Positions 14,684-23,475 of a stretch of 36,206 nucleotides of DNA are shown here, piece by piece. The translations under genes were made by a program, and so were the position numbers. The notes beneath the pieces are model-generated. The model worked only from the letters and a program-made list of their open reading frames with translations, was not told the DNA's origin and searched no databases. Within the stretch, counting starts at the first letter, position 1, and each line of letters opens with the position of its first letter. Source of the stretch: Bacteroidota bacterium (GTDB taxonomy: Bacteria > Bacteroidota > Ignavibacteria > Kapaibacteriales > UBA2268); assembly GCA_009777815.1 (NCBI GenBank), contig WRLB01000010.1:1-36206 (forward strand). The letters run 5' to 3'.

Positions 14684-14737
14684 ATGCCGAATCCCCTCGC
14701 ATAAAATCAGGAGATGCCGAAATAAATTCGGCATAAC
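14684..14737. repeat. Palindromic repeat, right flank of the 183-residue gene
   Basis: Truncated copy of the element at 13965-14033: the left palindrome has been deleted to TTATGCCG, leaving 45 bases (14690-14734) identical to 13984-14028 plus TTATGCC ends. Confidence 0.8.
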
Positions 14738-14776
14738 AGGTTTATAACTTTTTTTTATTATTTATAGAAAAAAGTG

Positions 14777-14865
14777 TATTTTTGTGGTGAATTTTGTTTG
14801 GTTTTCCAATTTTTAGAAAATAATTAATTTTTAACAGCAGGGCTCCGGTTTTGCTGTTTTTTTTT
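14777..14865 (+). ncRNA. Candidate small-RNA cassette 1 (promoter box to terminator)
   Basis: A -7 box TATTTTTG (14777-14784) is followed by about 50 bases of AT-rich sequence and a terminator: AACAGCAGGGC (14833-14843), loop TCCG, GTTTTGCTGTT (14848-14858), then eight or more T. The predicted transcript is about 75 nt. The stem uses three G-U pairs, so it folds properly only in plus-strand RNA; the loop is of the stable C(UNCG)G class. A nine-codon frame from GTG at 14786 is present but weak. Boundaries are estimates. Confidence 0.4.
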
Positions 14866-14882
14866 ATTTATAGAAAAAAGTG

Positions 14883-14981
14883 TATTTTTGTAATAGTAGT
14901 TAATTTAACTAACGTTTACGTTGTTAAATCTTTTCATTGTTAATTATTTTAACAGCAGGGCTTCGGTTTTGCTGTTTTTTT
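14883..14981 (+). ncRNA. Candidate small-RNA cassette 2
   Basis: Box TATTTTTG at 14883-14890 after the string TTTATAGAAAAAAGTG, which also precedes cassette 1. Terminator AACAGCAGGGC (14951-14961), loop TTCG (14962-14965), GTTTTGCTGTT (14966-14976), then T to 14981. Predicted transcript about 85 nt. The body contains the imperfect inverted repeat AACTAACGTTTACGTTGTT. The body differs from cassettes 1 and 3; only the ends are conserved. Confidence 0.4.
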
Positions 14982-14995
14982 ACAAAAAAAAAGTT

Positions 14996-15085
14996 TATTT
15001 TTGTAATTACTTTTAATTTAGTTTAACAATTTTCCAAAAAAATTTGTTTATTTTAACAGCAGGGCTTCGGTTTTGCTGTTTTTTT
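14996..15085 (+). ncRNA. Candidate small-RNA cassette 3
   Basis: Box TATTTTTG at 14996-15003 after an A tract. Terminator AACAGCAGGGC (15055-15065), loop TTCG (15066-15069), GTTTTGCTGTT (15070-15080), then T to 15085. Predicted transcript about 77 nt. Shares TTTTCCAA with the body of cassette 1. Ends 46 bases before the glgP start codon. Confidence 0.4.
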
Positions 15086-15096
15086 ATAAAAAAACG

Positions 15097-15104
15097 TATT
15101 TTAG
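15097..15104 (+). promoter_or_regulatory. Possible glgP promoter -7 box
   Basis: TATTTTAG in the context AAAAAACGTATTTTAG, one base off the TATTTTTG form, 27 bases before the ATG and after the third terminator. If real, glgP is transcribed independently of the three cassettes. Confidence 0.4.
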
Positions 15105-15131
15105 TATTTTAAAATTAAATGCAAGTGTTTT

Positions 15132-17678
15132 ATGAAACCGATTCATAGTTTTGTGGTCAATGCCACACTTCCACCAAAATTAGAAATATTGAAAGAATTA
15201 GCATACAATTATTATTGGTGCTGGCACTCTGATGCAAGAGAAATATTTATCCGTTTAGATAGAAAATTATGGGAAGAAGTAGGACATAATCCCGTCCAAT
15301 TACTAAATAAAATTCCTTACGAGCAACTTCATACTCTGTCAGAACAAGATGATTTTATTAGTTATCTTGAATACATTTATGAAAAATATATCAAGTATAT
15401 GAAAGACCATACTTGGTATTCAAACACGTTCAAGAATGAAAAAGGCATCATTGCTTATTTTAGTCCTGAGTATGGGATTAATGAAAGTTTTCCTAATTAT
15501 TCGGGTGGATTGGGTGTATTATCGGGTGACCATATAAAATCAGCAAGTGATTTAGGTTTGCCGCTTGTTAGTATTGGTCTGTTGTATCAGCAGGGTTATT
15601 TTCGCCAATTTCTTTCAAATAATGGTTGGCAGAACGAGGTATATAACTATAATGACTTCTATACGATGCCATTAGAATTGCTAAAAGATAATGAAGGAAA
15701 GCCAATCACAATATCGGTAGATATGCCGATAGGTAGGGCTTATTGTTATATTTGGCGGTTAGTGGTTGGCAGAGTATCTATGTTATTTCTTGATACTAAT
15801 ATCAATGAAAATGCAAAAGAAGAAATTAAAAATATCACAAATGCGTTATATGGCGGTGATAGAGAAACACGAATACAGCAAGAAATTATACTTGGAATCG
15901 GCGGTATGCGAGCATTAGAAACATTAGGAATGTTCCCATCGGTAGTTCATATTAACGAAGGACACGCTGCGTTTGCTCTTTTAGAAAGAACACGAATGCT
16001 GATGCAGAAATATAATTTAAGTTTTAAATCGGCAATGATTCTAAACAACGCAAGTGCTGTATTTACTACCCACACTCCTGTTCCTGCGGGAAATGAAGCA
16101 TTTGATGTTCAAAAAATAGATGCATATTTACATAGTTATTATAATGTATTCGGATTAAATAAAGAAACATTTTGCGAATTAGGGCAATTCGGAAAGTTCA
16201 ATCATAATGAGCCATTTTCTATGACTATCTTGGGTTTAAGAATGACTGCATATAGGAATGGAGTGAGCAAACTTCACGGCAAAGTATCACGCGAAATGTG
16301 GTCAAAGTTATGGGCTAATTTCCCGCTTGACGAAGTGCCTATATCTTCTATCACAAATGGAATACATACATCATCTTGGATAGCAAGAGAGTTTGCCGAA
16401 CTATTTGACAGATATTTATCACCAAATTGGCGTTATTTAACCGATGAAACAGATTGGAAAAAAATCCACTCTATCCCTGCCGAAGAAATATGGAGAGAAA
16501 AACAACGCCGCAGAGTTAGATTAGTTTTATTTGCAAGAGAATATATTAAGTTAAGAAAAAATAGATTGTATAAAGATTCTAAAAATATTGCTAATGATAT
16601 TCTAAACCCTGATACACTTACTATAGGATTTGCACGCCGTTTCGCTACATACAAAAGAGCAAATCTAATATTCAAAAATATGGATAGATTAAAAACTATA
16701 CTTACTAATAAAGAACATCCCGTTCAAATGATTATCGCAGGAAAAGCACATCCGTTAGATACACAAGGTAAAGAAGTTATTCAATCAATTATCTATAAAG
16801 TCAGAGAATATGGTTTAGAAAAAAATATTATATTTTTAGAAGATTATGATTTAGTTATTGCAAGAATGATGGTAAAGGGCTGTGATATTTGGCTTAACAA
16901 TCCTATTCGTCCATTAGAAGCAAGTGGCACAAGCGGTATGAAAGCGGCTCTTAATGGCACTCTTAACCTATCTATACTTGACGGCTGGTGGGACGAAGGA
17001 TATAATGGTTCTAATGGTTTTGCTATCGGCTTCGGCGAAGAATATGAAAATAATGACGAAGTAGAACATCTTGAATCAGAAATGATTTATGATTTGTTAG
17101 AAGATGAAATTATACCTACTTTTTATAATCGTTCTAACGCAAATGTTCCTAATGAATGGGTGAATTTAATGAAAAATTGTATTGAAACTAATGCACCTAA
17201 TTTTTCTACTTCTCGTATGGTTAAAGAATATGCAAGCAGGTTTTATATACCTGCAATGCAAAGTTTCAACGAACTTTCTGAAAACAATGCGGATAAAACA
17301 AGACAAATAGAAGATTGGAAAAACATACTTACAAGAGAATGGCACAACGTTAATATTATCAATGTAGAGTTCTCGCCTAATACTAATTTAGATATTAAAC
17401 GACCTATAAATGTTAAAGTGCAATTAAAACTTGGTGGTCTTTCTACTACTGATGTCTGTGTTGAAGCATATTTTGGCACGCTAAATCATTTAGACGATAT
17501 TACTTCGCCAGCAACGAAAAAATTAAAGTTTCAGAGCCAATTTGGTGATATTTACAATTTTGAGGGGCAATTTACTTTTATAGATAGTGGTGTTCAAGGA
17601 TTTACTGTTCGCGTAGTTCCTAATCATAAATTACTAACATCAGCCACAGACACATTTTTATGCAAATGGGCTAAGTAA
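15132..17678 (+). CDS. glgP: Alpha-glucan (glycogen/maltodextrin) phosphorylase, GT35
   Basis: 848 residues, the alpha-glucan phosphorylase subtype with an N-terminal DUF3417 domain (about 1-110; NATLPPKLEILKELAYNYYWCWHSDAREIF). It releases glucose-1-phosphate from glycogen or maltodextrins using inorganic phosphate and pyridoxal phosphate. Motifs: AYFSPEYGINESFPNYSGGL (112-131), VHINEGHAAF, a VFTTHTPVPAGNE segment, FARRFATYKRANL, and the cofactor lysine K604 in GTSGMKAALNG, followed by GWWDEGYNG. The C-terminal ~130 residues form a beta-rich extension common in this subtype. ATG start. The gene stands alone: three terminator-like hairpins precede it and a palindrome plus a perfect bidirectional terminator follow it. 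No other glycogen gene is present in the window. Confidence 0.93.
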   Translation: MKPIHSFVVNATLPPKLEILKELAYNYYWCWHSDAREIFIRLDRKLWEEVGHNPVQLLNKIPYEQLHTLSEQDDFISYLEYIYEKYIKYMKDHTWYSNTFKNEKGIIAYFSPEYGINESFPNYSGGLGVLSGDHIKSASDLGLPLVSIGLLYQQGYFRQFLSNNGWQNEVYNYNDFYTMPLELLKDNEGKPITISVDMPIGRAYCYIWRLVVGRVSMLFLDTNINENAKEEIKNITNALYGGDRETRIQQEIILGIGGMRALETLGMFPSVVHINEGHAAFALLERTRMLMQKYNLSFKSAMILNNASAVFTTHTPVPAGNEAFDVQKIDAYLHSYYNVFGLNKETFCELGQFGKFNHNEPFSMTILGLRMTAYRNGVSKLHGKVSREMWSKLWANFPLDEVPISSITNGIHTSSWIAREFAELFDRYLSPNWRYLTDETDWKKIHSIPAEEIWREKQRRRVRLVLFAREYIKLRKNRLYKDSKNIANDILNPDTLTIGFARRFATYKRANLIFKNMDRLKTILTNKEHPVQMIIAGKAHPLDTQGKEVIQSIIYKVREYGLEKNIIFLEDYDLVIARMMVKGCDIWLNNPIRPLEASGTSGMKAALNGTLNLSILDGWWDEGYNGSNGFAIGFGEEYENNDEVEHLESEMIYDLLEDEIIPTFYNRSNANVPNEWVNLMKNCIETNAPNFSTSRMVKEYASRFYIPAMQSFNELSENNADKTRQIEDWKNILTREWHNVNIINVEFSPNTNLDIKRPINVKVQLKLGGLSTTDVCVEAYFGTLNHLDDITSPATKKLKFQSQFGDIYNFEGQFTFIDSGVQGFTVRVVPNHKLLTSATDTFLCKWAK

Positions 17679-17714
17679 AAGTAAAATTATGTAATATAAA
17701 AACGTTTAAATCTA

Positions 17715-17739
17715 TTATGCCGAACTTGTTTCGGCATAA
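17715..17739. repeat. Dispersed palindromic repeat after glgP
   Basis: TTATGCCGAA (17715-17724) faces TTCGGCATAA (17730-17739), a clean 10-bp arm with a short CTTGT loop. It is the TGCCGAA sub-type of the family. Confidence 0.85.
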
Positions 17740-17766
17740 CATAATATAAAAGTAGTATCTTTATTT

Positions 17767-17795
17767 AACAAGGGGCGGAAGCCCCTTGTTTTATT
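17767..17795. terminator. Bidirectional terminator between glgP and the giant secreted-protein gene
   Basis: Perfect 10-bp stem AACAAGGGGC/GCCCCTTGTT (17767-17776 with 17781-17790) closed by a GGAA tetraloop. T-rich sequence follows on the plus strand and A-rich sequence precedes it, as expected for convergent genes. Confidence 0.85.
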
Positions 17796-17824
17796 AGTGT
17801 AATAGCGTAATTAGTATCTAAAAA

Positions 17825-20800
17825 CTATCTTGCTATTATTAGTTTTAATACTGCTTGCTCGTTGTTATTTCGCAAGCGTAAATAATAATTACCATTAGAA
17901 AACATCGTTAAATCAATAGTAAAAGTGTATTCTGTGTTTTCTAAATTAGCAACGTTCCATTCTTGTAACTGCGAAGAATTGCCTGTATTATCTACTATTT
18001 CAAGGTAATAATGTCCGACTTGCCTAACTTTACATTTAACTTCTAATGTGTTATTTGTTGCGGGATTTACTGATTGAGTAGATATTGGTCCTTTTACTAA
18101 TTGCAATAATCTGTCGCTACCTTCTTCGCATACAATTATAGTCATAGAACTATTTATTAACATTATGGCTGCATAATCAAAATCTGTGCTGATTGTATAT
18201 GAACCAGGTAGTTGCATATACATTATAGTATCTATTCCTAATAGGACATCACCTACTAAATTAAATAACAAACGTTTTTCATTTATTTTTAATGGCGGAA
18301 TTGTTATATCTGTAATAGTTAAATGTCTATCTTGTCCTAATATTAGTTCTTCAATTGCTATTTTTGGATTTTCATTATTTGTAATGCTTTTTACAAAAAA
18401 CAAAGAATAACCATTAATGAGGTCTAAATTCAATGCATTTATTACACCGCCATCAAAATCAATATTTGTGCTTTCTACATAAACTCTAATAGGAAAATTA
18501 GTATTTTTGGGGTCTATATCTACGTATTTATCTATACTAATAATTAATTCAACTCTTGCTAATAATTTACCTGTAATTGGAATTAGCAAAGTATCAAAGC
18601 ATTCAGGATATTCTATAATAACTTCTAATGTATCATCCAAGTTGCCGTCAGACGTAGATACAAAATGGAACATAGCAGTATCAGAACCCATAGCAGGAAC
18701 GATGCTAAAATCTTTTGTGAAAGCATATTTATTATTAATAAATCTGCTACTTGCGACATTCCAATTTTTCCAATGTATATTAGTTAATATTGCTTTATCT
18801 TCAACCACAGCAGTAGTGCCAAAATCAAATGACGCAGGACTAATAGAAATAGGTATTATAACCTCAACAGGCAATGTATATTTCATTTCATACATAGTGC
18901 CGTTTGTTCTATTAACATAAAATGTTATTATTGCTTCTTTTACACCTAAATCTCTTCCTACTGACTTAATTGTAACTTCATTATTATAATTATTAGATTC
19001 TATTATATGCGGAAAATTAATATCATTAACCATTCTTGCTTCTATATTGTTTCCTACATACATTAAAGAAGTATCTACTAATGTATCTCCTGCAAAATCG
19101 TAAGAATAATTAATAGGAAATAAAATAGGAGTAAAAGTATAAGAATCACCACATATAGCAATAGTAGGTCTCGGCGAATAAGTTGTATCTTCTCTAACAG
19201 TTCCGCCTGTTATATTTGCAATTATAGGAACTGCTATTGTGTCTTCGCAAAAACTATTATCAACGACAAAATATAATGTATCTATTTTTAATCCCGTAGA
19301 TGTTGCAATGCAAGAAACTTGTATGTCTTTATCAATATTAATTTGTGTAAGTCCTAACTTGCCATTAGATAAAAAATCATTCCTGTCAAATGAAAAATCA
19401 TAACCATATTTTAGCCACGCATCAGTGATATTTGCAGGGCAACTAGTAGGTATATAAGATACTCTTTTAATCGCATCTTTTGGAAGAGAATCTAAAGAAA
19501 TGAAACCAAAATCTAGTGGTGTCGGGTCAAAATTAAGAACAACTTCATAATTAATTTCAATTATCCAAATTGTAGGACCACTCATTCTTTCAGTACTTGC
19601 TTCTATATATGCTTTTTTAGGTCCTAATTGATTAGCACTGCATGTATTATAAGTAAAAGATATATAAAAATTAGAATTAGCAGGTAATGTTATAGGAAAA
19701 GTACTCGAGTCTGGATTAGACGTATAAGTAAAACAAGCTGCATCCTCACCTTTCAGAACAATATCAAAAAAAGTTACTGGATTTGGTCCAATATAAAAAG
19801 GTTCTGTCGATTGGGCTGTGTAACAATTAGATACTTGAGCAAAAGTTTTCATAGTTTGGATAGTATCGGCATTACCAAACGTAAAATCAGACAACAAAGT
19901 AATTACATTTGCTGAAGATTGAGTTAAAATGTTTTTCGGATTTGCTGCATACAAATCAGCATCGTTATTTGTAGGTATGTTTTTTAGAGTGTAAAAATAG
20001 TATAAAGTATCAGTAGATTGTTCCCAAAAACTTGGTTCTATTGGGATGCTCCACTTTCCATCATCATCTATGTTATTTACGTCAGCAAATTTTTGCCAGA
20101 CATCTGCTTTTTCAGATTTATAATATATGCTAATTTGTCCATTTTCAGATGGATTAGTTGCTCCACTTAAATAGTTTGTATTTTTAGCATAAATTGCATT
20201 TAATGTATTAGTAGATTCTGTTACATATTGAATAGCACTTTCCGATTCGGGAATATTTAATTCCATACCCGAATACCTTATATATCCTGCATCATTAAGT
20301 GTTTTACTTCCTTCTTTTGTTTCTGCACTTCCGATAGTTGTTTCTGTTTTTCCGTTAAGGATTATAGCACCGCCGGAGCCGTGTCCACCATCGCATTTAT
20401 GAAAGTTTTCTATAAAAATTTCGGTAATATCTAACTCACCACCTTCGGCACCATTTGCAGTAATACTATCTATTCTTATTATTGGGGCAGTAATTGCTAT
20501 TGCTCCGCCACCACCACCACCGTAGCCGGATCTTATTCTAAATTGAACATTTTTTGGATTACCGCTTGCACCACCACTACCACCTGCTAATGGCATTAGA
20601 TATTTATTTCCGTGTTGCTTGCCATCATTTATATTGCCACTACTTGCATAACTACCATTTCCACCTTGCATATTATCTGTTTCGCTACTACCACCTCCAT
20701 AACCGCCGATGTTATTTTCTTCGTCTATATCATATTCTCTTCCTGAGTATCCGAAAGGATGCCCTGTTCCGCCGCCTGCCGACTGATAAATATCATTTAT

Positions 20801-21724
20801 GATAAACGAGCCACGCACACCATTTAATGACGAACCCGCATAACTTGTAGTTTCAGTATTATCTAAACTACCTGAACCGATTCCACCTGAACCGATTCTT
20901 CCTCTTATTGGCATAGTAAGAGAATTGTTAAAAACAAAATTAATACCACCGGCACCGCCACCTGTAAAACCATTTCCACCTTGAAAATCATTATCTGTGG
21001 GATAAGGTGCTAATGCTGGATGTGGTGCTAAATTATCCTCATAGGAACCGCCGCCGCCGGCACCACCGGGTCCACCATCTTTACCATCAGCATCTACGCT
21101 AATGTTAGGCACTATAAACCTTCCCTGTGAAATAAGGATAAAAGGTAGATAACCTTGATTGCCATCAGTGTTCGGGTCGCAATCTTTTGTAGAAACTGTA
21201 TATACATTCGGCAACGTAGATATCATACTATCTATAATCATTGCTCCTCTTGGTGAGCGAATACCAAGCCCGCCTTCACCAAAAATATAGCCCTTGGAAG
21301 CATCAGCATTCCCTATGCTAAATGGCTTAACTACATAGAAATCATAACTTCCTATAATAGTTTCATTCTTAACTAAATCAAGCGGAATCTTTATACCTTG
21401 ATTCCAATTAGAAGAAGTTGGTTTAAATTTAGGACTTATAAATGCTTGAGCAGAAATCAATCTGCCACTCCAACTTACATATAAAGGCGAAAATTGTATC
21501 ATTCCTATATCTGCAGATTTGCTTGGAGTCAAATATAACGAACTGTCGTTTACAACGCTCTCATTCCCGAAAAACCAAAGTGAATCGAATGGAGCAATAA
21601 TTTCAATGTAAATATTCATGCCGGGCGATCCAATATCAGGAATGATATAAGATTTTTGCTGTGCTAACGACACTGACACAGTCGCCGCATAAATAAATAA
21701 AATTGTTATAAATAATTTTTTCAT
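17825..21724 (-). CDS. Giant secreted protein: Gly-rich domain plus choice-of-anchor-D-like modules
   Basis: 1299 residues from the ATG at 21722-21724, chosen because it gives a standard signal peptide (MKKLFITILFIYAATVSVSLAQ); an upstream ATG at 21778 would add 18 residues. After an N-terminal beta region (about 25-205) comes a Gly-rich domain (about 212-452) with GGPGGAGGGG, FTGGGAGGINF and GGHGSGGAIILNG, like glycine-rich shafts of some surface adhesins. Then follow several Ig-like modules of the ASH/choice-of-anchor-D type (IGPNPVTFFDIVLKGEDAACF; PTPLDFGFISLDSLP; SPASFDFGTTAVVEDKA). The C-terminus (GNYYLRLRNNNEQAVLKLII) resembles the final strands of a type-A T9SS sorting domain but lacks a clear PNP motif. 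Probably a surface or matrix protein; no enzymatic motif seen. Confidence 0.72.
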   Translation of the reverse strand: MKKLFITILFIYAATVSVSLAQQKSYIIPDIGSPGMNIYIEIIAPFDSLWFFGNESVVNDSSLYLTPSKSADIGMIQFSPLYVSWSGRLISAQAFISPKFKPTSSNWNQGIKIPLDLVKNETIIGSYDFYVVKPFSIGNADASKGYIFGEGGLGIRSPRGAMIIDSMISTLPNVYTVSTKDCDPNTDGNQGYLPFILISQGRFIVPNISVDADGKDGGPGGAGGGGSYEDNLAPHPALAPYPTDNDFQGGNGFTGGGAGGINFVFNNSLTMPIRGRIGSGGIGSGSLDNTETTSYAGSSLNGVRGSFIINDIYQSAGGGTGHPFGYSGREYDIDEENNIGGYGGGSSETDNMQGGNGSYASSGNINDGKQHGNKYLMPLAGGSGGASGNPKNVQFRIRSGYGGGGGGAIAITAPIIRIDSITANGAEGGELDITEIFIENFHKCDGGHGSGGAIILNGKTETTIGSAETKEGSKTLNDAGYIRYSGMELNIPESESAIQYVTESTNTLNAIYAKNTNYLSGATNPSENGQISIYYKSEKADVWQKFADVNNIDDDGKWSIPIEPSFWEQSTDTLYYFYTLKNIPTNNDADLYAANPKNILTQSSANVITLLSDFTFGNADTIQTMKTFAQVSNCYTAQSTEPFYIGPNPVTFFDIVLKGEDAACFTYTSNPDSSTFPITLPANSNFYISFTYNTCSANQLGPKKAYIEASTERMSGPTIWIIEINYEVVLNFDPTPLDFGFISLDSLPKDAIKRVSYIPTSCPANITDAWLKYGYDFSFDRNDFLSNGKLGLTQINIDKDIQVSCIATSTGLKIDTLYFVVDNSFCEDTIAVPIIANITGGTVREDTTYSPRPTIAICGDSYTFTPILFPINYSYDFAGDTLVDTSLMYVGNNIEARMVNDINFPHIIESNNYNNEVTIKSVGRDLGVKEAIITFYVNRTNGTMYEMKYTLPVEVIIPISISPASFDFGTTAVVEDKAILTNIHWKNWNVASSRFINNKYAFTKDFSIVPAMGSDTAMFHFVSTSDGNLDDTLEVIIEYPECFDTLLIPITGKLLARVELIISIDKYVDIDPKNTNFPIRVYVESTNIDFDGGVINALNLDLINGYSLFFVKSITNNENPKIAIEELILGQDRHLTITDITIPPLKINEKRLLFNLVGDVLLGIDTIMYMQLPGSYTISTDFDYAAIMLINSSMTIIVCEEGSDRLLQLVKGPISTQSVNPATNNTLEVKCKVRQVGHYYLEIVDNTGNSSQLQEWNVANLENTEYTFTIDLTMFSNGNYYLRLRNNNEQAVLKLIIAR

Positions 21725-21789
21725 ACACAATATCTTTAAAATAATTAACAATAGTAAAAAAATTTTGATGCATTGCACTACAACAACTT

Positions 21790-21797
21790 CAAATATA
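21790..21797 (-). promoter_or_regulatory. Promoter -7 box of the giant secreted-protein gene
   Basis: Minus-strand TATATTTG fits TAnnTTTG; it predicts a leader of about 60 bases. It shares the 118-base divergent spacer with the plus-strand box at 21821. Confidence 0.45.
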
Positions 21798-21820
21798 ATA
21801 TTTTTTATTTAAAAAATTAC

Positions 21821-21828
21821 TATTTTTG
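21821..21828 (+). promoter_or_regulatory. Promoter -7 box of the beta-barrel gene
   Basis: Exact TATTTTTG only 14 bases before the ATG at 21843, which predicts a very short 5' leader. Confidence 0.6.
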
Positions 21829-21842
21829 TAAAAAATATAATT

Positions 21843-23078
21843 ATGAAAAAGATAATATATATAATATTTTTGTTTTTAGTATCGGCAAAGTTGTATTCGC
21901 AGGGTGGTAGTAATTACTCTATACTGGGCGTTGGTGATATAATATATGGTCATACAGGTTCAGCCCAAGCAATGGGCGGAGTGCAGGTTGCTGTCCCATC
22001 TAATAATACTATAAATATGTTTAATCCTTCTTTATGGGGGAAAATTAAAACTACAAGAATCCAAACGGGCTATCGTTTCAACCAAAATGTAATAGATAAT
22101 TCACAAAAAACCTTACTTCAAAACAATGGAGCAATGAATGGTTTTTATTCTGTTTTTAACTTTGATACGACTAAAGAAATCAGTGCAGGATTAATGTTTA
22201 GTCCGTTTTCTAGTGTTAATTATTATATGTCTGCACCTATTAATCCTAATGATAGTGCTACACTTGGATTGAATGGAAATGTGCTATATCGTGGTTCGGG
22301 TGGCTTAAGTAATATCACATTAGGTGTGGGAAGTAAGGTAATTGATGGTCTTTATATTGGTGCATCTGTATCTGCAATTATAGGAAGAGTAGAGCATTGT
22401 TTTCTAACAAATATTACTAACACACATACTACTAATTATCAAATTAATAATACTAATATAGTTAGTGGTTTTAGTTCTAATGTTGGTATTTATTTTGAGC
22501 CGATAAAAAATCTTGGTATAGGTGCGTTTTATAATATTACGCCAAAAGCAAATATTGAAGAAAAAAATGAATATTTATATGACCCAATTATACAACTAAC
22601 AAGAGACACAGTTATAACCTCAAAAATAAAATCGGAACTACCATCTTTTTATGGTGCAGGTTTATCTTATAAAACAGATGCCGTATTGTTTGCCGCTGAT
22701 TATATTATTGGTAACTTCAAAGATATTAATATCTTCAATCCACAAAATAACTTTCATAACCTTAATAGAATATCATTTGGAACTATTTTATTAGGGAATA
22801 CTAATCCTTATTCATCGCTGATTGCCCGAACTTCGTATAAGTTTGGTGTATATAGCGAGCAGTTATATTATAATGTTAATGGGCAAAAAATAAGAGAAAA
22901 CGGCATTACAACGGGCTTTCAATTTCCTATTTCAAGAACAGCACAAATTGATTTTTCATTAGTATTTGGACAGCGAGGTAGTTTAGATAATGGACTAATT
23001 AAAGAGTATTTTGGCAGAATGATAATTGACGTAAGCATAGGCGATAGATGGTTCAACCCAGTTAAAAGAGAATATTAG
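21843..23078 (+). CDS. Outer-membrane beta-barrel protein (FadL/OMPP1-like)
   Basis: 411 residues with a signal peptide (MKKIIYIIFLFLVSAKLYSQ). The mature N-terminus SNYSILGVGDIIYGHTGSAQAMGGVQVAVPSN...INMFNPSLWG is the conserved opening of a Bacteroidota outer-membrane barrel family related to FadL/OMPP1 and PorV-type proteins (AMGG, then INxxNPxxW). The remainder alternates short polar turns with amphipathic strands (GFYSVFNFDTTKEISAGLMF, IGASVSAIIGRVEH, GVYSEQLYYNVNGQK) and ends in an aromatic strand near RWFNPVKREY. It is transcribed divergently from the giant secreted protein. Whether it is a transporter or a secretion partner cannot be told from sequence. Single gene; the rpsQ promoter follows. 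Confidence 0.75.
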   Translation: MKKIIYIIFLFLVSAKLYSQGGSNYSILGVGDIIYGHTGSAQAMGGVQVAVPSNNTINMFNPSLWGKIKTTRIQTGYRFNQNVIDNSQKTLLQNNGAMNGFYSVFNFDTTKEISAGLMFSPFSSVNYYMSAPINPNDSATLGLNGNVLYRGSGGLSNITLGVGSKVIDGLYIGASVSAIIGRVEHCFLTNITNTHTTNYQINNTNIVSGFSSNVGIYFEPIKNLGIGAFYNITPKANIEEKNEYLYDPIIQLTRDTVITSKIKSELPSFYGAGLSYKTDAVLFAADYIIGNFKDINIFNPQNNFHNLNRISFGTILLGNTNPYSSLIARTSYKFGVYSEQLYYNVNGQKIRENGITTGFQFPISRTAQIDFSLVFGQRGSLDNGLIKEYFGRMIIDVSIGDRWFNPVKREY

Positions 23079-23112
23079 TTTTAATAAAAATAAAGTTTTC
23101 ACATTTTTTTTG

Positions 23113-23120
23113 TATTTTTG
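23113..23120 (+). promoter_or_regulatory. Promoter -7 box of rpsQ
   Basis: Exact TATTTTTG, 66 bases before the rpsQ ATG, in the gap after the beta-barrel gene. Confidence 0.55.
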
Positions 23121-23186
23121 TAAAATAGTAAAACAAATATTATAATTTATAAATAAAAGTAAAGTTATCTTTAATACTAAAATATT

Positions 23187-23459
23187 ATGACAGAACAAGT
23201 TTTAGAAAAAAAATCTCATAAGAGAATTCTGCAAGGAAAAGTCACTTCAAATAAAGCAGAAAAAACGATTATCGTAGCAGTGGAACGCCAAGTTATGCAT
23301 CCTCTGTATAAAAAGTATTTCAAATCAACGAAAAAGTTTATGGCTCACGATCCAGAGCAATTTTGTAACGTTGGTGATGAAGTTCGTATAAAAGAATGTC
23401 GTCCCTTGTCCGCAAGGAAACGATGGATATTGGACACCGTAGTTGCTCGTGCAAAATAG
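23187..23459 (+). CDS. rpsQ: Small ribosomal subunit protein uS17, isolated locus
   Basis: 90 residues with the full S17 pattern: RILQGKVTSNKAEKTIIVAVERQVMHPLYKKYFKSTKKFMAHDP (residues 13-56) and VGDEVRIKECRPLSARKRWIL (62-82). It binds 16S rRNA early in 30S assembly. In most bacteria rpsQ is in the spc/S10 operon between rpmC and rplN; here no other ribosomal gene is present, it has its own promoter box and is closed by a 12-bp hairpin at 23476-23506. Length and key residues are intact, so it looks functional. Whether it is the only copy cannot be decided from this window. Confidence 0.94.
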   Translation: MTEQVLEKKSHKRILQGKVTSNKAEKTIIVAVERQVMHPLYKKYFKSTKKFMAHDPEQFCNVGDEVRIKECRPLSARKRWILDTVVARAK

Positions 23460-23475
23460 TTTTGCGCTGTTACAT

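Noticed and set aside
14786-14815. Nine-codon leader peptide in cassette 1
   Set aside because: GTG start without ribosome-binding site, and no equivalent frame in cassettes 2 and 3.
14833-15080. Three hairpins as a riboswitch for glgP
   Set aside because: No known riboswitch core is recognised, and each hairpin has the form of a terminator with its own promoter box. Serial attenuation remains possible, so this is kept only as an alternative in the findings.
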